Assembly: GCF_003205515.1 (NCBI RefSeq)
Contig: NZ_KZ826483.1
Span: forward strand, 248,001 to 312,000
DNA from: Litorivita pollutaquae
Lineage (GTDB): Bacteria > Pseudomonadota > Alphaproteobacteria > Rhodobacterales > Rhodobacteraceae
DNA: 64,000 nt
Reading direction: 5' to 3'
This document shows, one piece after another, positions 44,935 through 54,442 of the stretch (the first letter of the stretch is position 1; each line of letters begins with the position of its first letter). The notes below the pieces were generated by a model. It saw nothing but the letters and a program-made list of their open reading frames with translations. It was not told where the DNA came from and did no database searches. The translations under genes and the position numbers were made by a program.

Positions 44935-45957
44935 TCAGGCCCGCGTGATGGCGCGGGTGCCATCGGCGCGATCGAGCCACCGGCAATCGCCGGTGCCAAC
45001 GAGGTAGTTGGTATGGGCAAGCACTTCGGTAAAGGCAAAGCTCATCTCATGCGGGGTGAGGTCACGCGGGAACATCACCGGCACAAGTTCGGCTGCCGAT
45101 TTCGGTCCGGTCGCGAGGGCCGCACGGATAATGTCACAACGCTCATGGTGGTGGGCAATCAGCGCGGTGCATCGGTCATGCAAACCATAAAACGGCATTC
45201 GGTGACCGGCCAAAACCAACACATCGTCGGGCAGGGTGCTGCGCAACCGGTCCAGCGAATGCAGAAACCCGCCCAGGGGATCACCGCCCGGTTCGAAGGC
45301 CATGACAGACACGTTGGGGCTGATCTTTTCGATGACTTGATCGGCGGCCAGAAGCAAATTCTCTTCGGGCAGATGTAGCATCAATTGTTCGGAGCAATGG
45401 CCATCGCCGCTCAAAACATGGAACGCGCGCCCGCCTAGGGTCAATACATCGCCGTCGCGCAGACGCCGGTAGGTGAAGGGCGGTTTCGACAGCATCCGCA
45501 TATATTCCTGCCCCTGCGTGCTGACCAATGCCGCGACCTCGGGTGTCATGCCGTGGCTGGCGTAAAACCGGCTATAGGCCGTTGCCGCCAGAAGTTCGGG
45601 CGAATTGTAGAAGTTCATTGCCGACAGGAACGCCGTTTGGCTGGTCAAAAGCGGGATGTCCAGTTTGTCACAAAGCCAGCCTGCCAATCCGATGTGATCA
45701 GGGTGATGATGCGTAACGAACAGCCCGTTGAACCGATAGCCTTTCAAAGCGCCGTCAAAAAGAGCCTGCCATTGCGCGCGGCCGGCTTTGTCGTCAATGC
45801 CGGTGTCCACAATGATCCATCCGTCTCCGTCTTCGATCAGGTAGATATTCACATGATCCAAACGGAACGGAAGGGAAAGCCGCACCCACAAAAGACCGGG
45901 GCGGATGGTGAATACCTCGCCGGGGGCCGGGGCGGTGTCATAGGGGAAATCCAGCAT
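44935..45957 (-). CDS. MBL-fold metallohydrolase
   Basis: This 340-residue zinc hydrolase has the metal motif THHHPDHIGL (residues 82-91), IIVDTGIDD upstream, SGDGHCSEQLMLHLPEENLL with the next histidine, and LVLAGHRMPFYG with the last. The C-terminal 60 residues (AELVPVMFPRDLTPHEMSFAFTEVLAHTNYL) resemble the winged-helix-like tail of the lactamase B2-associated proteins related to LACTB2 and to hydrolases of thioesters. The substrate is unknown. It is divergent from the haem receptor across 563 bp, with no operon partner seen. Confidence 0.83.
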   Translation of the reverse strand: MLDFPYDTAPAPGEVFTIRPGLLWVRLSLPFRLDHVNIYLIEDGDGWIIVDTGIDDKAGRAQWQALFDGALKGYRFNGLFVTHHHPDHIGLAGWLCDKLDIPLLTSQTAFLSAMNFYNSPELLAATAYSRFYASHGMTPEVAALVSTQGQEYMRMLSKPPFTYRRLRDGDVLTLGGRAFHVLSGDGHCSEQLMLHLPEENLLLAADQVIEKISPNVSVMAFEPGGDPLGGFLHSLDRLRSTLPDDVLVLAGHRMPFYGLHDRCTALIAHHHERCDIIRAALATGPKSAAELVPVMFPRDLTPHEMSFAFTEVLAHTNYLVGTGDCRWLDRADGTRAITRA

Positions 45958-46520
45958 AAAAAGGCCTTTGCGTCATGGGCAATTGAAACGTGTGGGGTGC
46001 CGTTGCGGGAAAGCAGCACTGCTTTGCGCGATGTCGGGTGTCGAGGCCGGCTATGATCCGCGCATCGTCACGGCGCATGTGCTTTGCCAGACTGCTTCCC
46101 GGGCACGATACTTGCTGCTTTATCGCTGCTAATCCGCCCTTGGGCAAGCCGGTAAGGCGATTGGTTTTACTGTAAGGTCTGGTTTTTAATGCATTTGCGG
46201 CATTGATATGGCGGCTCTAACCGACCGTCACGGCCCCCGTCGCGGACCGGCGGCGAGGTATCGGGCGGCGGGCGGATAGGGGGAGGTTCGCCTGACACAG
46301 GCATGGGAACATCATACGTTGGGGGCGTTATCGCATTGGAGCGGCGGGCGGCAGGTGGCCGCATATGGCGGCCATATCCGTGAAGGCAGCGAACGGCAGT
46401 TATGGTGTGAAAATACCCACAGACATTACTTGACAAAAATAATCAGATAAACGTAGAAGGGCGGCAGAACCGCAAGCGCCTCTGGTTGCCAGCCGATACC
46501 TGACATCCAAGGGGACTTTT
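45958..46520. other. Divergent control region before the haem operon
   Basis: These 563 bp separate the MBL gene from the haem receptor. An AT-rich patch at 46425-46455 with TTGACA (46430-46435) is the best promoter candidate for the haem operon and a likely place for an iron-responsive site (Fur, Irr or RirA); I could not assign a -10 or a box with confidence. A hairpin lies at 46356-46374. Confidence 0.4.
46356..46374. repeat. Inverted repeat upstream of the haem receptor
   Basis: TGGCCGC-ATATG-GCGGCCA is a perfect 7-bp dyad 147 nt upstream of the receptor start. It could be an operator or the terminator of an unseen small transcript. Confidence 0.35.
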
Positions 46521-48587
46521 ATGACCACGCAAACGAGCCTGCGCGGGCTTGCGGCGGCTTTGGCCGTTGCGCCCGTTTTCGCAACGCCGGTTTTTTCGCA
46601 AGAGGCGGGTGAAACCGGCTATGGCGATTTTATCGGCACCGTCACATTGGGCGAAAGCCGACGCGGTATTCAAACCCAAACCGCCACATCCGAAACTGTG
46701 ATTTCTCAAGAGGAATTGGACGAACGGCAGGCCACCTCGATGGGGGAGTTGCTTGATAGCGTGCCCAATGTGACGTTGGTGAACGGGTCATTGCCGCAAG
46801 GCGCGGGCGTGTCGATCCGCGGGCTTGGGGCCTATGGCGGCACCTATGGCACCGATGGCAAGGTTTCAGTTGTCATCGATGGCGTCGCCAGCGGCGCCGA
46901 AGAGGTGTATCGCAACGGTTCGATGCTCGCGTTAGAGCCGGAATTGTTCCGTGAAATCACCGTCACCCGCGGCCCCGCCGAAAGTTTCCAATATAGCTCT
47001 GGTGCGATGGGCGGCACGGTCGAGGCCGAAACCAAGGATGCGACCGATTTCCTCGAGGATGGCGATACCTTCTCGTTCCGCCAGAAATTAGGATTTGAGA
47101 GCAACGGCAACGGTGTGGTGGCGACCTCGATCCTGTCCTTTGCCCCCGATGACAGGTTCAACATTCTGGCCTTTGCCGGATACCGCGATGTCGATGCGCG
47201 CAAGGATGGGGCGGGCAAGGAGCAGGACGCCACCGGTTTCACGGCGCCTTCGGGGTTGCTCAAGGCCAACTACCATTTGACCGATGCCAGCACGCTGACC
47301 TTTTCGATGGCCTATAACGAGATCCCCGAAGATGACGTGCCCTATAACGCCTATGATCCCAGTTGGACCGACGTTTTGGTGGATCGCTACACCCGCGATA
47401 CCACAGCCTATGCCGCCTATCGTTACAACCCGGCGGGCAACGATCTGATCAATATCGAGGCGCGGTTGACCTACAAAGACGAGGCGATGGAAATCACGTC
47501 GGTGGATACCTCCAGCGACCTCTACAACGCCGATCATGATACAAAAACCGTGGCCCTGCGGGTGAGCAACGAAGCGTTGTTTTCCGCCGGCACAGTGGCG
47601 CATACGTTGAGCACCGGTATCGAATTGAAAAAGCGCGAGCGTCAATCGACCAGCACGGCAGGCAGCAATGTGGGATATAACGATCTATCCGCGCCGGGCG
47701 GGACGGACGAATCCATCGCGGTATGGATCGCGGACGAGATCGCCTTTGGGGAGCGGTTCACCTTGACGCCGCAATTGCGGTATGAACGTCAAACCCTAAC
47801 CTCTTATGACAATATTGACGGCGTGCAATGTTTCGGGCCGACCACATGTATCGTTACTCCGGGCTTGGCCGATGGCACGTCCTTTACCTCCGAGGCCTTC
47901 ACCGGCGCGGTATCGGGGCGGTTTGCCCTGACGGATGATATCGCGGTGTTTGGGACATTGGCCTATAACGAGAACCTGCCGATCCTTGATGATTTGCGCA
48001 ATGCAACCTACCGCACTCAAAAAGAAAAGGGCCGTACCATAGAGTTGGGTCTGTCTTACGACAGCGTGGGCGTGTTCACCGGCGAGGATGCGCTGAAGGC
48101 CAAGTTGACCGGGTTTCACACCCATATCTGGGATGGCACGACCTATTCCGGCGCGGCGGTGGTGGATCTGAAAGGGGCAGAGTTTGAATTGTCCTATGTG
48201 CATCCGGCATTTTATGCTGATTTCAACGTGGCCCGCACCCGCGGCACGGTGAATGACACCTCTGATCCGTTCAACTGGGCCCCGTCGGACAAGGCGCAGT
48301 TGACCCTCGGCAAGCGGTTCTTCGATGATCAATTGAACCTTGCGGTCGAGGCGGTGCATGCTTGGGAAAACACCCGCACGACCGGCACTTCGGGGGCGAC
48401 CGCGCCCTCGGACAGCTACACGATCTATGCGCTGACGGCGGCCTATGTGCCCAATCATGGTGCGGCCAAAGACGTGGAATTCCGCGCCTCGGTCGAGAAC
48501 CTGTTTGATGCCGAATATCGCCCCTACCTGAACACCCGCAACGGGCTTGGGCGCAACATCAAATTCTCGATCGCCAAAACCTTCTGA
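46521..48587 (+). CDS. hmuR: TonB-dependent haem receptor (HmuR-like)
   Basis: This 688-residue outer-membrane beta-barrel takes up haem with energy from TonB. It has a signal peptide (LRGLAAALAVAPVFATPVFS-QE), an early GDFIGTVTLGESRR segment near the TonB box position, a plug domain (ISQEELDERQATSMGELLDS; GVSIRGLGAYGG; ITVTRGPAESFQYSSGAMGG) and a barrel ending ENLFDAEYRPYLN...IAKTF. The downstream hmuSTUV genes give the substrate. AGGGGA precedes the ATG. It heads a ten-gene run that closes with tonB, so receptor and energiser are co-expressed. Confidence 0.88.
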   Translation: MTTQTSLRGLAAALAVAPVFATPVFSQEAGETGYGDFIGTVTLGESRRGIQTQTATSETVISQEELDERQATSMGELLDSVPNVTLVNGSLPQGAGVSIRGLGAYGGTYGTDGKVSVVIDGVASGAEEVYRNGSMLALEPELFREITVTRGPAESFQYSSGAMGGTVEAETKDATDFLEDGDTFSFRQKLGFESNGNGVVATSILSFAPDDRFNILAFAGYRDVDARKDGAGKEQDATGFTAPSGLLKANYHLTDASTLTFSMAYNEIPEDDVPYNAYDPSWTDVLVDRYTRDTTAYAAYRYNPAGNDLINIEARLTYKDEAMEITSVDTSSDLYNADHDTKTVALRVSNEALFSAGTVAHTLSTGIELKKRERQSTSTAGSNVGYNDLSAPGGTDESIAVWIADEIAFGERFTLTPQLRYERQTLTSYDNIDGVQCFGPTTCIVTPGLADGTSFTSEAFTGAVSGRFALTDDIAVFGTLAYNENLPILDDLRNATYRTQKEKGRTIELGLSYDSVGVFTGEDALKAKLTGFHTHIWDGTTYSGAAVVDLKGAEFELSYVHPAFYADFNVARTRGTVNDTSDPFNWAPSDKAQLTLGKRFFDDQLNLAVEAVHAWENTRTTGTSGATAPSDSYTIYALTAAYVPNHGAAKDVEFRASVENLFDAEYRPYLNTRNGLGRNIKFSIAKTF

Positions 48588-48657
48588 CCCGATCTGCGCT
48601 GTCGCGGATCTACTCCACAGCGCTTCATTTCGTTCGTTCACAAGAAAGGAACTTATC

Positions 48658-49734
48658 ATGTCTGATACATTGACCCCTACCGATATGACCCCCGCCGCCC
48701 TGTGCGCCGCGAAAACCGAAGCCACCGGCATTCGGGATCGGGATCTGGCTGAAAAACTCGGTATCTGCGAGGCGCAGCTTGTCGCTGCCTATGTTGGCAC
48801 CCATGAGGGCCAATCGGTCACGCGCATCGCCCATCACCCCGATGATGTCATGCCGCGTTTGGTTGATCTGGGCGAGGTCATGGCGCTGACCCGCAATGCC
48901 TCCTGCGTGCATGAACGCAACGGGACGTTTCTAGAGTATCACACCGGCGCGCATGCGGCGATGGTGCTTGGCCCCGACATTGATACGCGAATTTTCCCCA
49001 AACATTGGGCCTATGGGTTTGCGGTGGAAACCACGACCGACAAAGGCGTGCGAAAATCGCTCCAGTTCTTCGATCAGGCGGGGGATGCGTTGCAGAAAAT
49101 CTATCTGCGCGAGGGGTCGAACCATGCGGCATGGGGGCCGCTTGTTGCTGCGCTGAAGATCGAAGATCAATCCCCGATGCTCACGGTCGCACCGCGCAAA
49201 GCCTCCGAAGGGGCCAAGATCAACGAGGCCAACCGCAGCGTGCTTTTGGAGGAATGGGGCAAAATGTCAGACACCCATCAATTCAACCGCCTTGCGAGCA
49301 AATTGGGCATGAACCGTTTGGGTGCGTATCGCGCGGTGCGCGGCGAAAAATGGGTGCGCCGGATCGAGCCAACCGCCAGCGAAGCGTTCTTGAACGCGGT
49401 TGCAGCGGCGGGGCAAAAGGTCATCCTCTTTGTTGGAAATCCGGGCAATATTCAAATCCATTGGGGCAAATTGGAAAACATCAAGGTCATGGGCCCATGG
49501 CTCAATGTGCTGGATGCGACGTTTAATCTGCACCTGCGTGCCGATCACGTGGCCGAGGTTTATGTGGTTGAAAAACCGACAAAACGCGGTCCGGCCATGT
49601 CATTCGAAGCTTTCGATGCCAAGGGAGACTTGATTTTCCAATGCTTCGGTCAGCGGGATGGCGACGGGGACGATTTGGCCAAATGGCATGGCATTCTCCA
49701 AGATTTGCCTTCCTATGACCGGGTGCCCGCATGA
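48658..49734 (+). CDS. hmuS: Haemin-degrading factor HmuS/ChuS
   Basis: This 358-residue cytosolic protein of the HemS/ChuS/HmuS family binds imported haem and releases iron or hands haem to a degrading enzyme. The family is built from two similar halves: here LGEVMALTRNASCVHERNG with HAAMVLGPDIDTRIFPKHWAYGFA, and later FLNAVAAAGQKVILFVGNPGNIQIHWG with LNVLDATFNLHLRADHVAEVYVVEKP. ATG 48658 follows AAGGA; the longer frame overlaps the receptor end. It overlaps hmuT by 4 bases. Confidence 0.9.
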   Translation: MSDTLTPTDMTPAALCAAKTEATGIRDRDLAEKLGICEAQLVAAYVGTHEGQSVTRIAHHPDDVMPRLVDLGEVMALTRNASCVHERNGTFLEYHTGAHAAMVLGPDIDTRIFPKHWAYGFAVETTTDKGVRKSLQFFDQAGDALQKIYLREGSNHAAWGPLVAALKIEDQSPMLTVAPRKASEGAKINEANRSVLLEEWGKMSDTHQFNRLASKLGMNRLGAYRAVRGEKWVRRIEPTASEAFLNAVAAAGQKVILFVGNPGNIQIHWGKLENIKVMGPWLNVLDATFNLHLRADHVAEVYVVEKPTKRGPAMSFEAFDAKGDLIFQCFGQRDGDGDDLAKWHGILQDLPSYDRVPA

Positions 49735-50618
49735 GGGCGCTGCTTTGGGCATTGGTGCTCGGCCTGCCGCAGGGCGCTTTGGCGACGGGTTATCGTGATG
49801 CGTCGTCCATCGTCTCCATCGGCGGTCCGGTGACTGAAATTGTCTATGCTTTGGGCGCGGGAGACCGCGTGGTGGCGCGCGACACCACCTCGCAGTTTCC
49901 CGAGGCGGTGCAGGCATTGCCGGATGTGGGGTATATGCGCCAATTGTCGGCGGAGGGGGTGCTGTCGGTCGGGCCTGATTTGATCTTGACCCGCGACACG
50001 GCGGGACCGCCCGAAGTTCTGGAACAATTGCGCGGCTCGCAAATCCCGGTCGTTGCGGTGCATGACGGCTTCACCAAAGAGGCGGTTTTGGCGGCGGTTG
50101 ACACGGTCGGGGGGGCGATCGGCGCGCTTGAGGCTGCAGCGGCATTGCGGACGAGGATCGAAGGCCAGTTCGCGGCGCTTGAGCAGCGTATCGGTGAGCA
50201 ATCTGCACCGCCACAGGTGCTGTTTATCCTGTCGAACCAAGCCGGTCGTTTGAATGTCGCGGGGCGCGGCACCGGCGCGGACGGGATTATTTCTTTGGCA
50301 GGCGGGGTCAATGTCATGAGCGAGGCCTACGCCGGCTATAAAATCATGAACGCCGAAGCCTTGATCGCCGCCGCCCCTGAAGTCGTGGTGATGATGCACA
50401 ATGAAGAAGAACATCAAGGCCGCGCGGATGAGGTCTTCGCCCTGCCTGCCTTGGCTTTGACGCCTGCCGCGCGGGCGGGGGCCTTCGTGACCGTTGATCC
50501 GGCGGCTTTGGGCTTTGGCCCGCGCACGGCGGAATTTGCCTTGGCGTTGCATCATGCGCTTGATGCGGCCGCAAAGAATGCCCGTTCCCGTCCCCCTGCC
50601 GAGGCGCAAAAGGAGTAA
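49731..50618 (+). CDS. hmuT: Haem ABC transporter substrate-binding protein HmuT
   Basis: This 295-residue periplasmic protein has a short Sec leader (MRALLWALVLGLPQGALA). The FhuD/BtuF-type fold shows IVSIGGPVTEIVYALGAGDRVVARDTTS, LSVGPDLILTRDTAGPPEVL and the second-lobe GADGIISLAGGVNVM. It captures haem from HmuR and delivers it to HmuUV. The ATG overlaps the hmuS stop by 4 bases, and hmuU follows 6 nt later, so the three are coupled. Confidence 0.9.
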   Translation: MRALLWALVLGLPQGALATGYRDASSIVSIGGPVTEIVYALGAGDRVVARDTTSQFPEAVQALPDVGYMRQLSAEGVLSVGPDLILTRDTAGPPEVLEQLRGSQIPVVAVHDGFTKEAVLAAVDTVGGAIGALEAAAALRTRIEGQFAALEQRIGEQSAPPQVLFILSNQAGRLNVAGRGTGADGIISLAGGVNVMSEAYAGYKIMNAEALIAAAPEVVVMMHNEEEHQGRADEVFALPALALTPAARAGAFVTVDPAALGFGPRTAEFALALHHALDAAAKNARSRPPAEAQKE

Positions 50619-50624
50619 GCCGAT

Positions 50625-51719
50625 ATGACGGATGCTGCATCTGTGAACGCCGCACCGCAGGCCGTGCCGGCGCGCCATTTCGGGGACCGCAGCGCGCGGG
50701 GCCGAACGATCCAAGCGGGTCTGGCGCTCTGTCTGGGCGTGGTGATGCTTGTGTCGCTCGGTTGGGGGGCGGCCTCGGATATTGATGTGATCGCAGCGCT
50801 TTTGGCGAAACTCGGAATGGGCAGTGCCAGCGCGCGGGACATGACGATCATCTGGGACATCCGGATGCCGCGCATGGTGACCGGCGCGTTGGTCGGTGCG
50901 GCGTTGGCGGTGTCGGGGGCGGTGATGCAGGGGCTTTTTCGCAATCCGCTCGCCGATCCGGGGCTTGTCGGGGTCAGTGCGGGCGCAGGATTGGGTGCGG
51001 TTTCGGCGATTGTTCTGGGCGGGCTTTTGCCGCTTGGGGTGCAGGCCTTCGCCGGCCCTTATTTGATCCCCTTTGCCGCGTTCTTGGGGGGCTGGGCGTC
51101 GACCTTGGTGCTCTACCGTATTGCCACCAGCGGCGGGCGCACCTCGGTGGCGACGATGCTTTTGGCGGGGATCGCTTTGGGGGCTTTGACCGGCGCGATC
51201 ACCGGTTTCATCGTGTACCGCGCCACCGACGATCAACTGCGCGATCTGACGTTTTGGGGCATGGGGTCGGTTGCCGGGGCCACTTGGGTCAAATTGATGG
51301 CGGCCGGTCCGATTGTCATTTTGACGTTGTTGACCGCGCCGTTCTTGTCGCGGGCTTTGGATGCTTTGGCCCTGGGGGAACCGGTCGCGGTGCATCTTGG
51401 CATCGACGTGCAGCGGATGAAACGCATCGCGGTGATGAGCGTCGCGGCCTCGGTCGGGGCTGCGGTGGCGATCACGGGCGGCATCGGCTTTGTCGGCATC
51501 GTGGTGCCGCATCTGCTGCGGCTGCTGCAAGGACCAGTGCATCGGATGTTGTTGCCCAATGCGGCGTTGCTTGGCGCGATCATTTTGCTGGTCGCGGATA
51601 TGATCAGCCGTACGGTGGCCGCTCCCGCCGAATTGCCGATCGGGATCATCACCGCGACGTTGGGTGGGCCGTTCTTCTTGTGGATCCTATTGAAAAATCG
51701 CGCAATTTTGGAGGGATAA
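50625..51719 (+). CDS. hmuU: Haem ABC transporter permease HmuU
   Basis: This 364-residue inner-membrane permease of the FecCD/BtuC family has about ten hydrophobic helices. It contains DIRMPRMVTGALVGAALAVSGAVMQGLFRNPLADPGLVGVS, the family signature, plus LAGIALGALTGAITGF and GGIGFVGIVVPHLLRLLQGP with the ATPase-coupling loop. Start ATG 50625 is 6 nt after hmuT; the next gene starts 1 nt after its stop. Confidence 0.93.
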   Translation: MTDAASVNAAPQAVPARHFGDRSARGRTIQAGLALCLGVVMLVSLGWGAASDIDVIAALLAKLGMGSASARDMTIIWDIRMPRMVTGALVGAALAVSGAVMQGLFRNPLADPGLVGVSAGAGLGAVSAIVLGGLLPLGVQAFAGPYLIPFAAFLGGWASTLVLYRIATSGGRTSVATMLLAGIALGALTGAITGFIVYRATDDQLRDLTFWGMGSVAGATWVKLMAAGPIVILTLLTAPFLSRALDALALGEPVAVHLGIDVQRMKRIAVMSVAASVGAAVAITGGIGFVGIVVPHLLRLLQGPVHRMLLPNAALLGAIILLVADMISRTVAAPAELPIGIITATLGGPFFLWILLKNRAILEG

Positions 51720-51720
51720 G

Positions 51721-52527
51721 ATGCTGAGTGCAGAAAATATCACCGTTGATTTCGGGGTGCGCCGCGTGTTGGATCGCGTCGATTTTGCTGCCCGTGCAGG
51801 CGAGGTCACGGCCATCGTCGGTCCCAACGGATCGGGCAAGACCACGTTGCTTAAAGCCATCACCGGCGAATTGAAATCCGGCGGCACGGTGTGGTTCGAT
51901 GGGCGGGATATCCGCGATATGAAAGCGGCAGAATTGGCCACCCGCCGCGCCGTCTTGCCGCAATCGGGCAATGTTGCCTTTCCCTTCACGGTGCTCGAAT
52001 TGGTGCGTTTGGGATTGACCAACGGGTGCGCCACTGCGGATCCGGCGCAGCTTGCGGATCTGCCACGGCAAGCCTTGGCGCGGGTCGGGTTGGCGGGGTT
52101 CGAGGCGCGTTTCGTGCAAGAGCTTTCAGGCGGAGAGCGTCAACGGGTGCAGCTTGCCCGCGTACTTTTGCAAATCTGGGAGCCGGTGTTGGACGGCGCG
52201 GCGCGGTGGCTGTTCTTGGACGAACCGGTGTCGGCGCTCGATATCGGGCATCAATTGGTGGTGATGCAGATCGCGCGTGATTTTGCCCGCGCCGGGGGCG
52301 GGGTTGTCGCGGTGATGCATGATCTCAATCTGACCTCGATGTTTGCCGATCAAGTGAGTTTGCTGGATCGCGGCGCGGTCAAATCTGTCGGAAGCCCGCG
52401 CGAGGTGTTCACCGATGAACATCTGTCCGCTTGCTATGGCTGCGCGCTGCGCACCAATACGCCGCCGCCGCAGGGCGGGCCGTGGTTGTTGCCGCAAGCA
52501 GCGATGCATGTGGCGGGCACCCTATGA
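51721..52527 (+). CDS. hmuV: Haem ABC transporter ATPase HmuV
   Basis: This 268-residue ATPase has Walker A VGPNGSGKTTLLKAI, Q-loop PQSGNVAFPFTV, the ABC signature ELSGGERQRVQLARVL, Walker B WLFLDEPVSALD and H-loop VVAVMHDLNL. The extra ARWL stretch between signature and Walker B is a usual HmuV feature. It powers import by HmuTU. The ATG follows the hmuU stop by one base with GGAGG nearby. A 122-nt gap separates it from the next gene. Confidence 0.94.
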   Translation: MLSAENITVDFGVRRVLDRVDFAARAGEVTAIVGPNGSGKTTLLKAITGELKSGGTVWFDGRDIRDMKAAELATRRAVLPQSGNVAFPFTVLELVRLGLTNGCATADPAQLADLPRQALARVGLAGFEARFVQELSGGERQRVQLARVLLQIWEPVLDGAARWLFLDEPVSALDIGHQLVVMQIARDFARAGGGVVAVMHDLNLTSMFADQVSLLDRGAVKSVGSPREVFTDEHLSACYGCALRTNTPPPQGGPWLLPQAAMHVAGTL

Positions 52528-52649
52528 GGGGCGAAAGGCAATGCAGATATGATCGACAACATTACAATTTCGCTGCTGCGTTCACCGGATTTAAAGGTGC
52601 CGGCGGTGTTCCATGCCGGCGTGCCCGCGTCACTTAATAAAAGGATATC

Positions 52650-53045
52650 ATGATGTTACGCATTCTCTGCACGGTCATGTGTATGAGCGCGACCAGCAGT
52701 GCCGCGATTGAACGCACGGCTGTGGATCTCAACGGTGCGGCGCAAAACGGCGCGGCCTGCCGGTTGACATTTACGGTTTCTGCGCCTGTCGGGTTGGCGG
52801 CGCTTGAAACTCAAACCGTGCTTATCGACAAGGCGGGCAGCGTGCGCAGCTTCAGCTTGTTCGACTTTGGCTCTGTGCCGGTGGGCGGGCTGCGGGTGCG
52901 GCAATTCGATGTCCCGCACATCACATGTGGCGAATTGGAGTTGGTTCTGTTCAACGGCGTGGAACGATGCGTGGCGGCCGATGGCGCGGCCTGCGCGGGG
53001 TTGGCCTTTACATCGCGGGTCGATGAGTTGGAGGTGCAGCAATGA
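52650..53045 (+). CDS. Small secreted protein of the haem locus
   Basis: This 131-residue protein is not recognised by family. It has an N-terminal signal peptide (MMLRILCTVMCMSATSSAAI) and a mature part with four cysteines (positions 37, 93, 107, 115) that could form two disulfides in the periplasm, plus alternating beta-like strands (LTFTVSAPVGL; LETQTVLIDKAGSVRSFSLF). Its 3' end overlaps exbB by 4 bases, and it lies between hmuV and the TonB energiser genes, so a role in haem uptake is likely but unspecified. AGGA precedes two adjacent ATGs. Confidence 0.65.
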   Translation: MMLRILCTVMCMSATSSAAIERTAVDLNGAAQNGAACRLTFTVSAPVGLAALETQTVLIDKAGSVRSFSLFDFGSVPVGGLRVRQFDVPHITCGELELVLFNGVERCVAADGAACAGLAFTSRVDELEVQQ

Positions 53046-53653
53046 TCGGGGACGTGAGCGAACGGCTTGGCGCGATCATTGCGCTGGGCGGGCCGGTCGT
53101 GGCCATATTGGTCGGATTTTCGGTGCTATCTATGGCGTGTATTTTGTGGAAAGCGGCGGTCTTCGCCAAAGAAGGGATCGGTGGGTCGGTGACGCGCGGG
53201 TTTTCCCGTGAGGCATTGGCGCAGGTGCGTGCAGCGCGGAGCGCGGGCGCCGAGTGCGAGGAACTGCGCCTTCGGGCGCAGGCGCATTTGGACGTTGGGT
53301 TTGCACGGGTAGGGGCAGGATTGCGATTGCTCGACGTGATCGCACAGGTCGCACCGCTCTTGGGTCTTTTTGGCACGGTTTTGGGGATGATTGACGCCTT
53401 TCGCACCCTGCAAGAGGCGGGCGGCACCGCCGATCCGGCGATTTTGGCGGGCGGGATTTGGGTCGCTTTGGTGACCACGGCAGCGGGATTGGTTGTCGCT
53501 ATGCCGACCTCTATGGCGCTGTCGTGGTTTGATGCGCGGATTGATCGCCACGAACGGGCGGTGATGGACGCTCTGGAAGAAATGTTCACGCCCGATGTTT
53601 TCGCACGAAGGGATGCGGCGCAACCGCAGGCGGGACAGGCGGCCCATGCCTAA
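53042..53653 (+). CDS. exbB: ExbB: TonB-system proton channel subunit
   Basis: This 203-residue inner-membrane protein of the MotA/TolQ/ExbB family has three hydrophobic helices (GGPVVAILVGFSVLSMACIL; IAQVAPLLGLFGTVLGMIDA; VALVTTAAGLVVAMPTS). The second and third carry the conserved P-LLG-FGTV and TTAAGL motifs of the proton path. It forms the energising complex with ExbD and TonB for HmuR. Overlap with the preceding gene (4 bases) and with exbD (8 bases) indicates coupling. Confidence 0.9.
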   Translation: MIGDVSERLGAIIALGGPVVAILVGFSVLSMACILWKAAVFAKEGIGGSVTRGFSREALAQVRAARSAGAECEELRLRAQAHLDVGFARVGAGLRLLDVIAQVAPLLGLFGTVLGMIDAFRTLQEAGGTADPAILAGGIWVALVTTAAGLVVAMPTSMALSWFDARIDRHERAVMDALEEMFTPDVFARRDAAQPQAGQAAHA

Positions 53654-54026
53654 GCGCGGTGCCACGCGGGCGCGGCTTTCGTTGACCTCGCTGATTGATG
53701 TGATCTTTTTGCTGTTGTTGTTCTTCATGCTGTCTTCGACATTCTCGAAATTCGGTGAAATCCCGTTGCGCACCAGCAGTGGCAATGCCCGCACAGATTT
53801 CAATGATGCGCCGATTGTCTTTGCGCGTTTGACCGCGCGGGGCGTGACGATCAACGGGCGTGCGGTGGCATTGGACCGGTTGGAGACGGCGGTGGCCCCG
53901 ATGCGGCGGGACGGCGATTTGCGGGTGCTTTTGTCGGTGGCAGAGGCCGCGCAGGCGCAGGGATTGGCCGATGCATTGCGGGCGTTTCAATCACTGCCCG
54001 ACGCGCGTTTTGCGATATTGGAGTAG
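53646..54026 (+). CDS. exbD: ExbD/TolR family protein, copy 1
   Basis: This 126-residue protein has one membrane helix (LTSLIDVIFLLLLFFMLSSTF) with the conserved aspartate in SLIDVIF, followed by a periplasmic domain. It pairs with ExbB. The start at 53646 (MPKRGATRARLSLTS) overlaps the exbB stop by 8 bases; the earlier frame has no similarity. A second ExbD-type gene follows 5 nt later. Confidence 0.87.
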   Translation: MPKRGATRARLSLTSLIDVIFLLLLFFMLSSTFSKFGEIPLRTSSGNARTDFNDAPIVFARLTARGVTINGRAVALDRLETAVAPMRRDGDLRVLLSVAEAAQAQGLADALRAFQSLPDARFAILE

Positions 54027-54031
54027 AGGAT

Positions 54032-54442
54032 ATGGCAGGGTCTTTATCGATGCGGGCAAAGGGGCGGCGGGCAACGCGGGCCGAACCAACCCTGCCGTTG
54101 ATCAACGTTGTCTTTTTGATGCTGGTGTTTTTCCTTGTGGCGGCGCAGGTCGCCCGGCCATTGGACGGGGCGCTTGATCTGGTGAAAACCGATGATCCGC
54201 AGATGGTGCCGCCCGCCGATGCATTGGTGTTGCATGCTGACGGGCGGCAAACATGGCGCGGTGCGCAGAGCAGTATGTCCGCGATGCTCGAAGGGCTTGC
54301 CGCCGAAGGTTATGACGGCCCTGCACGGATATTACCGGACAGGAACGCATCCGCAACGCAGGTGTTGGATCTGGCGCGCACGGTGCATGGGATTGATGCA
54401 GAGCGCCGGATCGTGATCGTGACGCAAAGGGCGCTGCCATGA
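54032..54442 (+). CDS. ExbD/TolR family protein, copy 2
   Basis: This 136-residue protein has a single membrane helix LPLINVVFLMLVFFLVAAQV. The channel aspartate of SLIDVIF is replaced by asparagine (LPLINVVF), so it may be a structural or regulatory partner rather than a proton-relaying subunit. The periplasmic part (RILPDRNASATQVLDLARTV) is ExbD-like. It lies 5 nt from copy 1 and overlaps tonB by 4 bases. Confidence 0.8.
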   Translation: MAGSLSMRAKGRRATRAEPTLPLINVVFLMLVFFLVAAQVARPLDGALDLVKTDDPQMVPPADALVLHADGRQTWRGAQSSMSAMLEGLAAEGYDGPARILPDRNASATQVLDLARTVHGIDAERRIVIVTQRALP

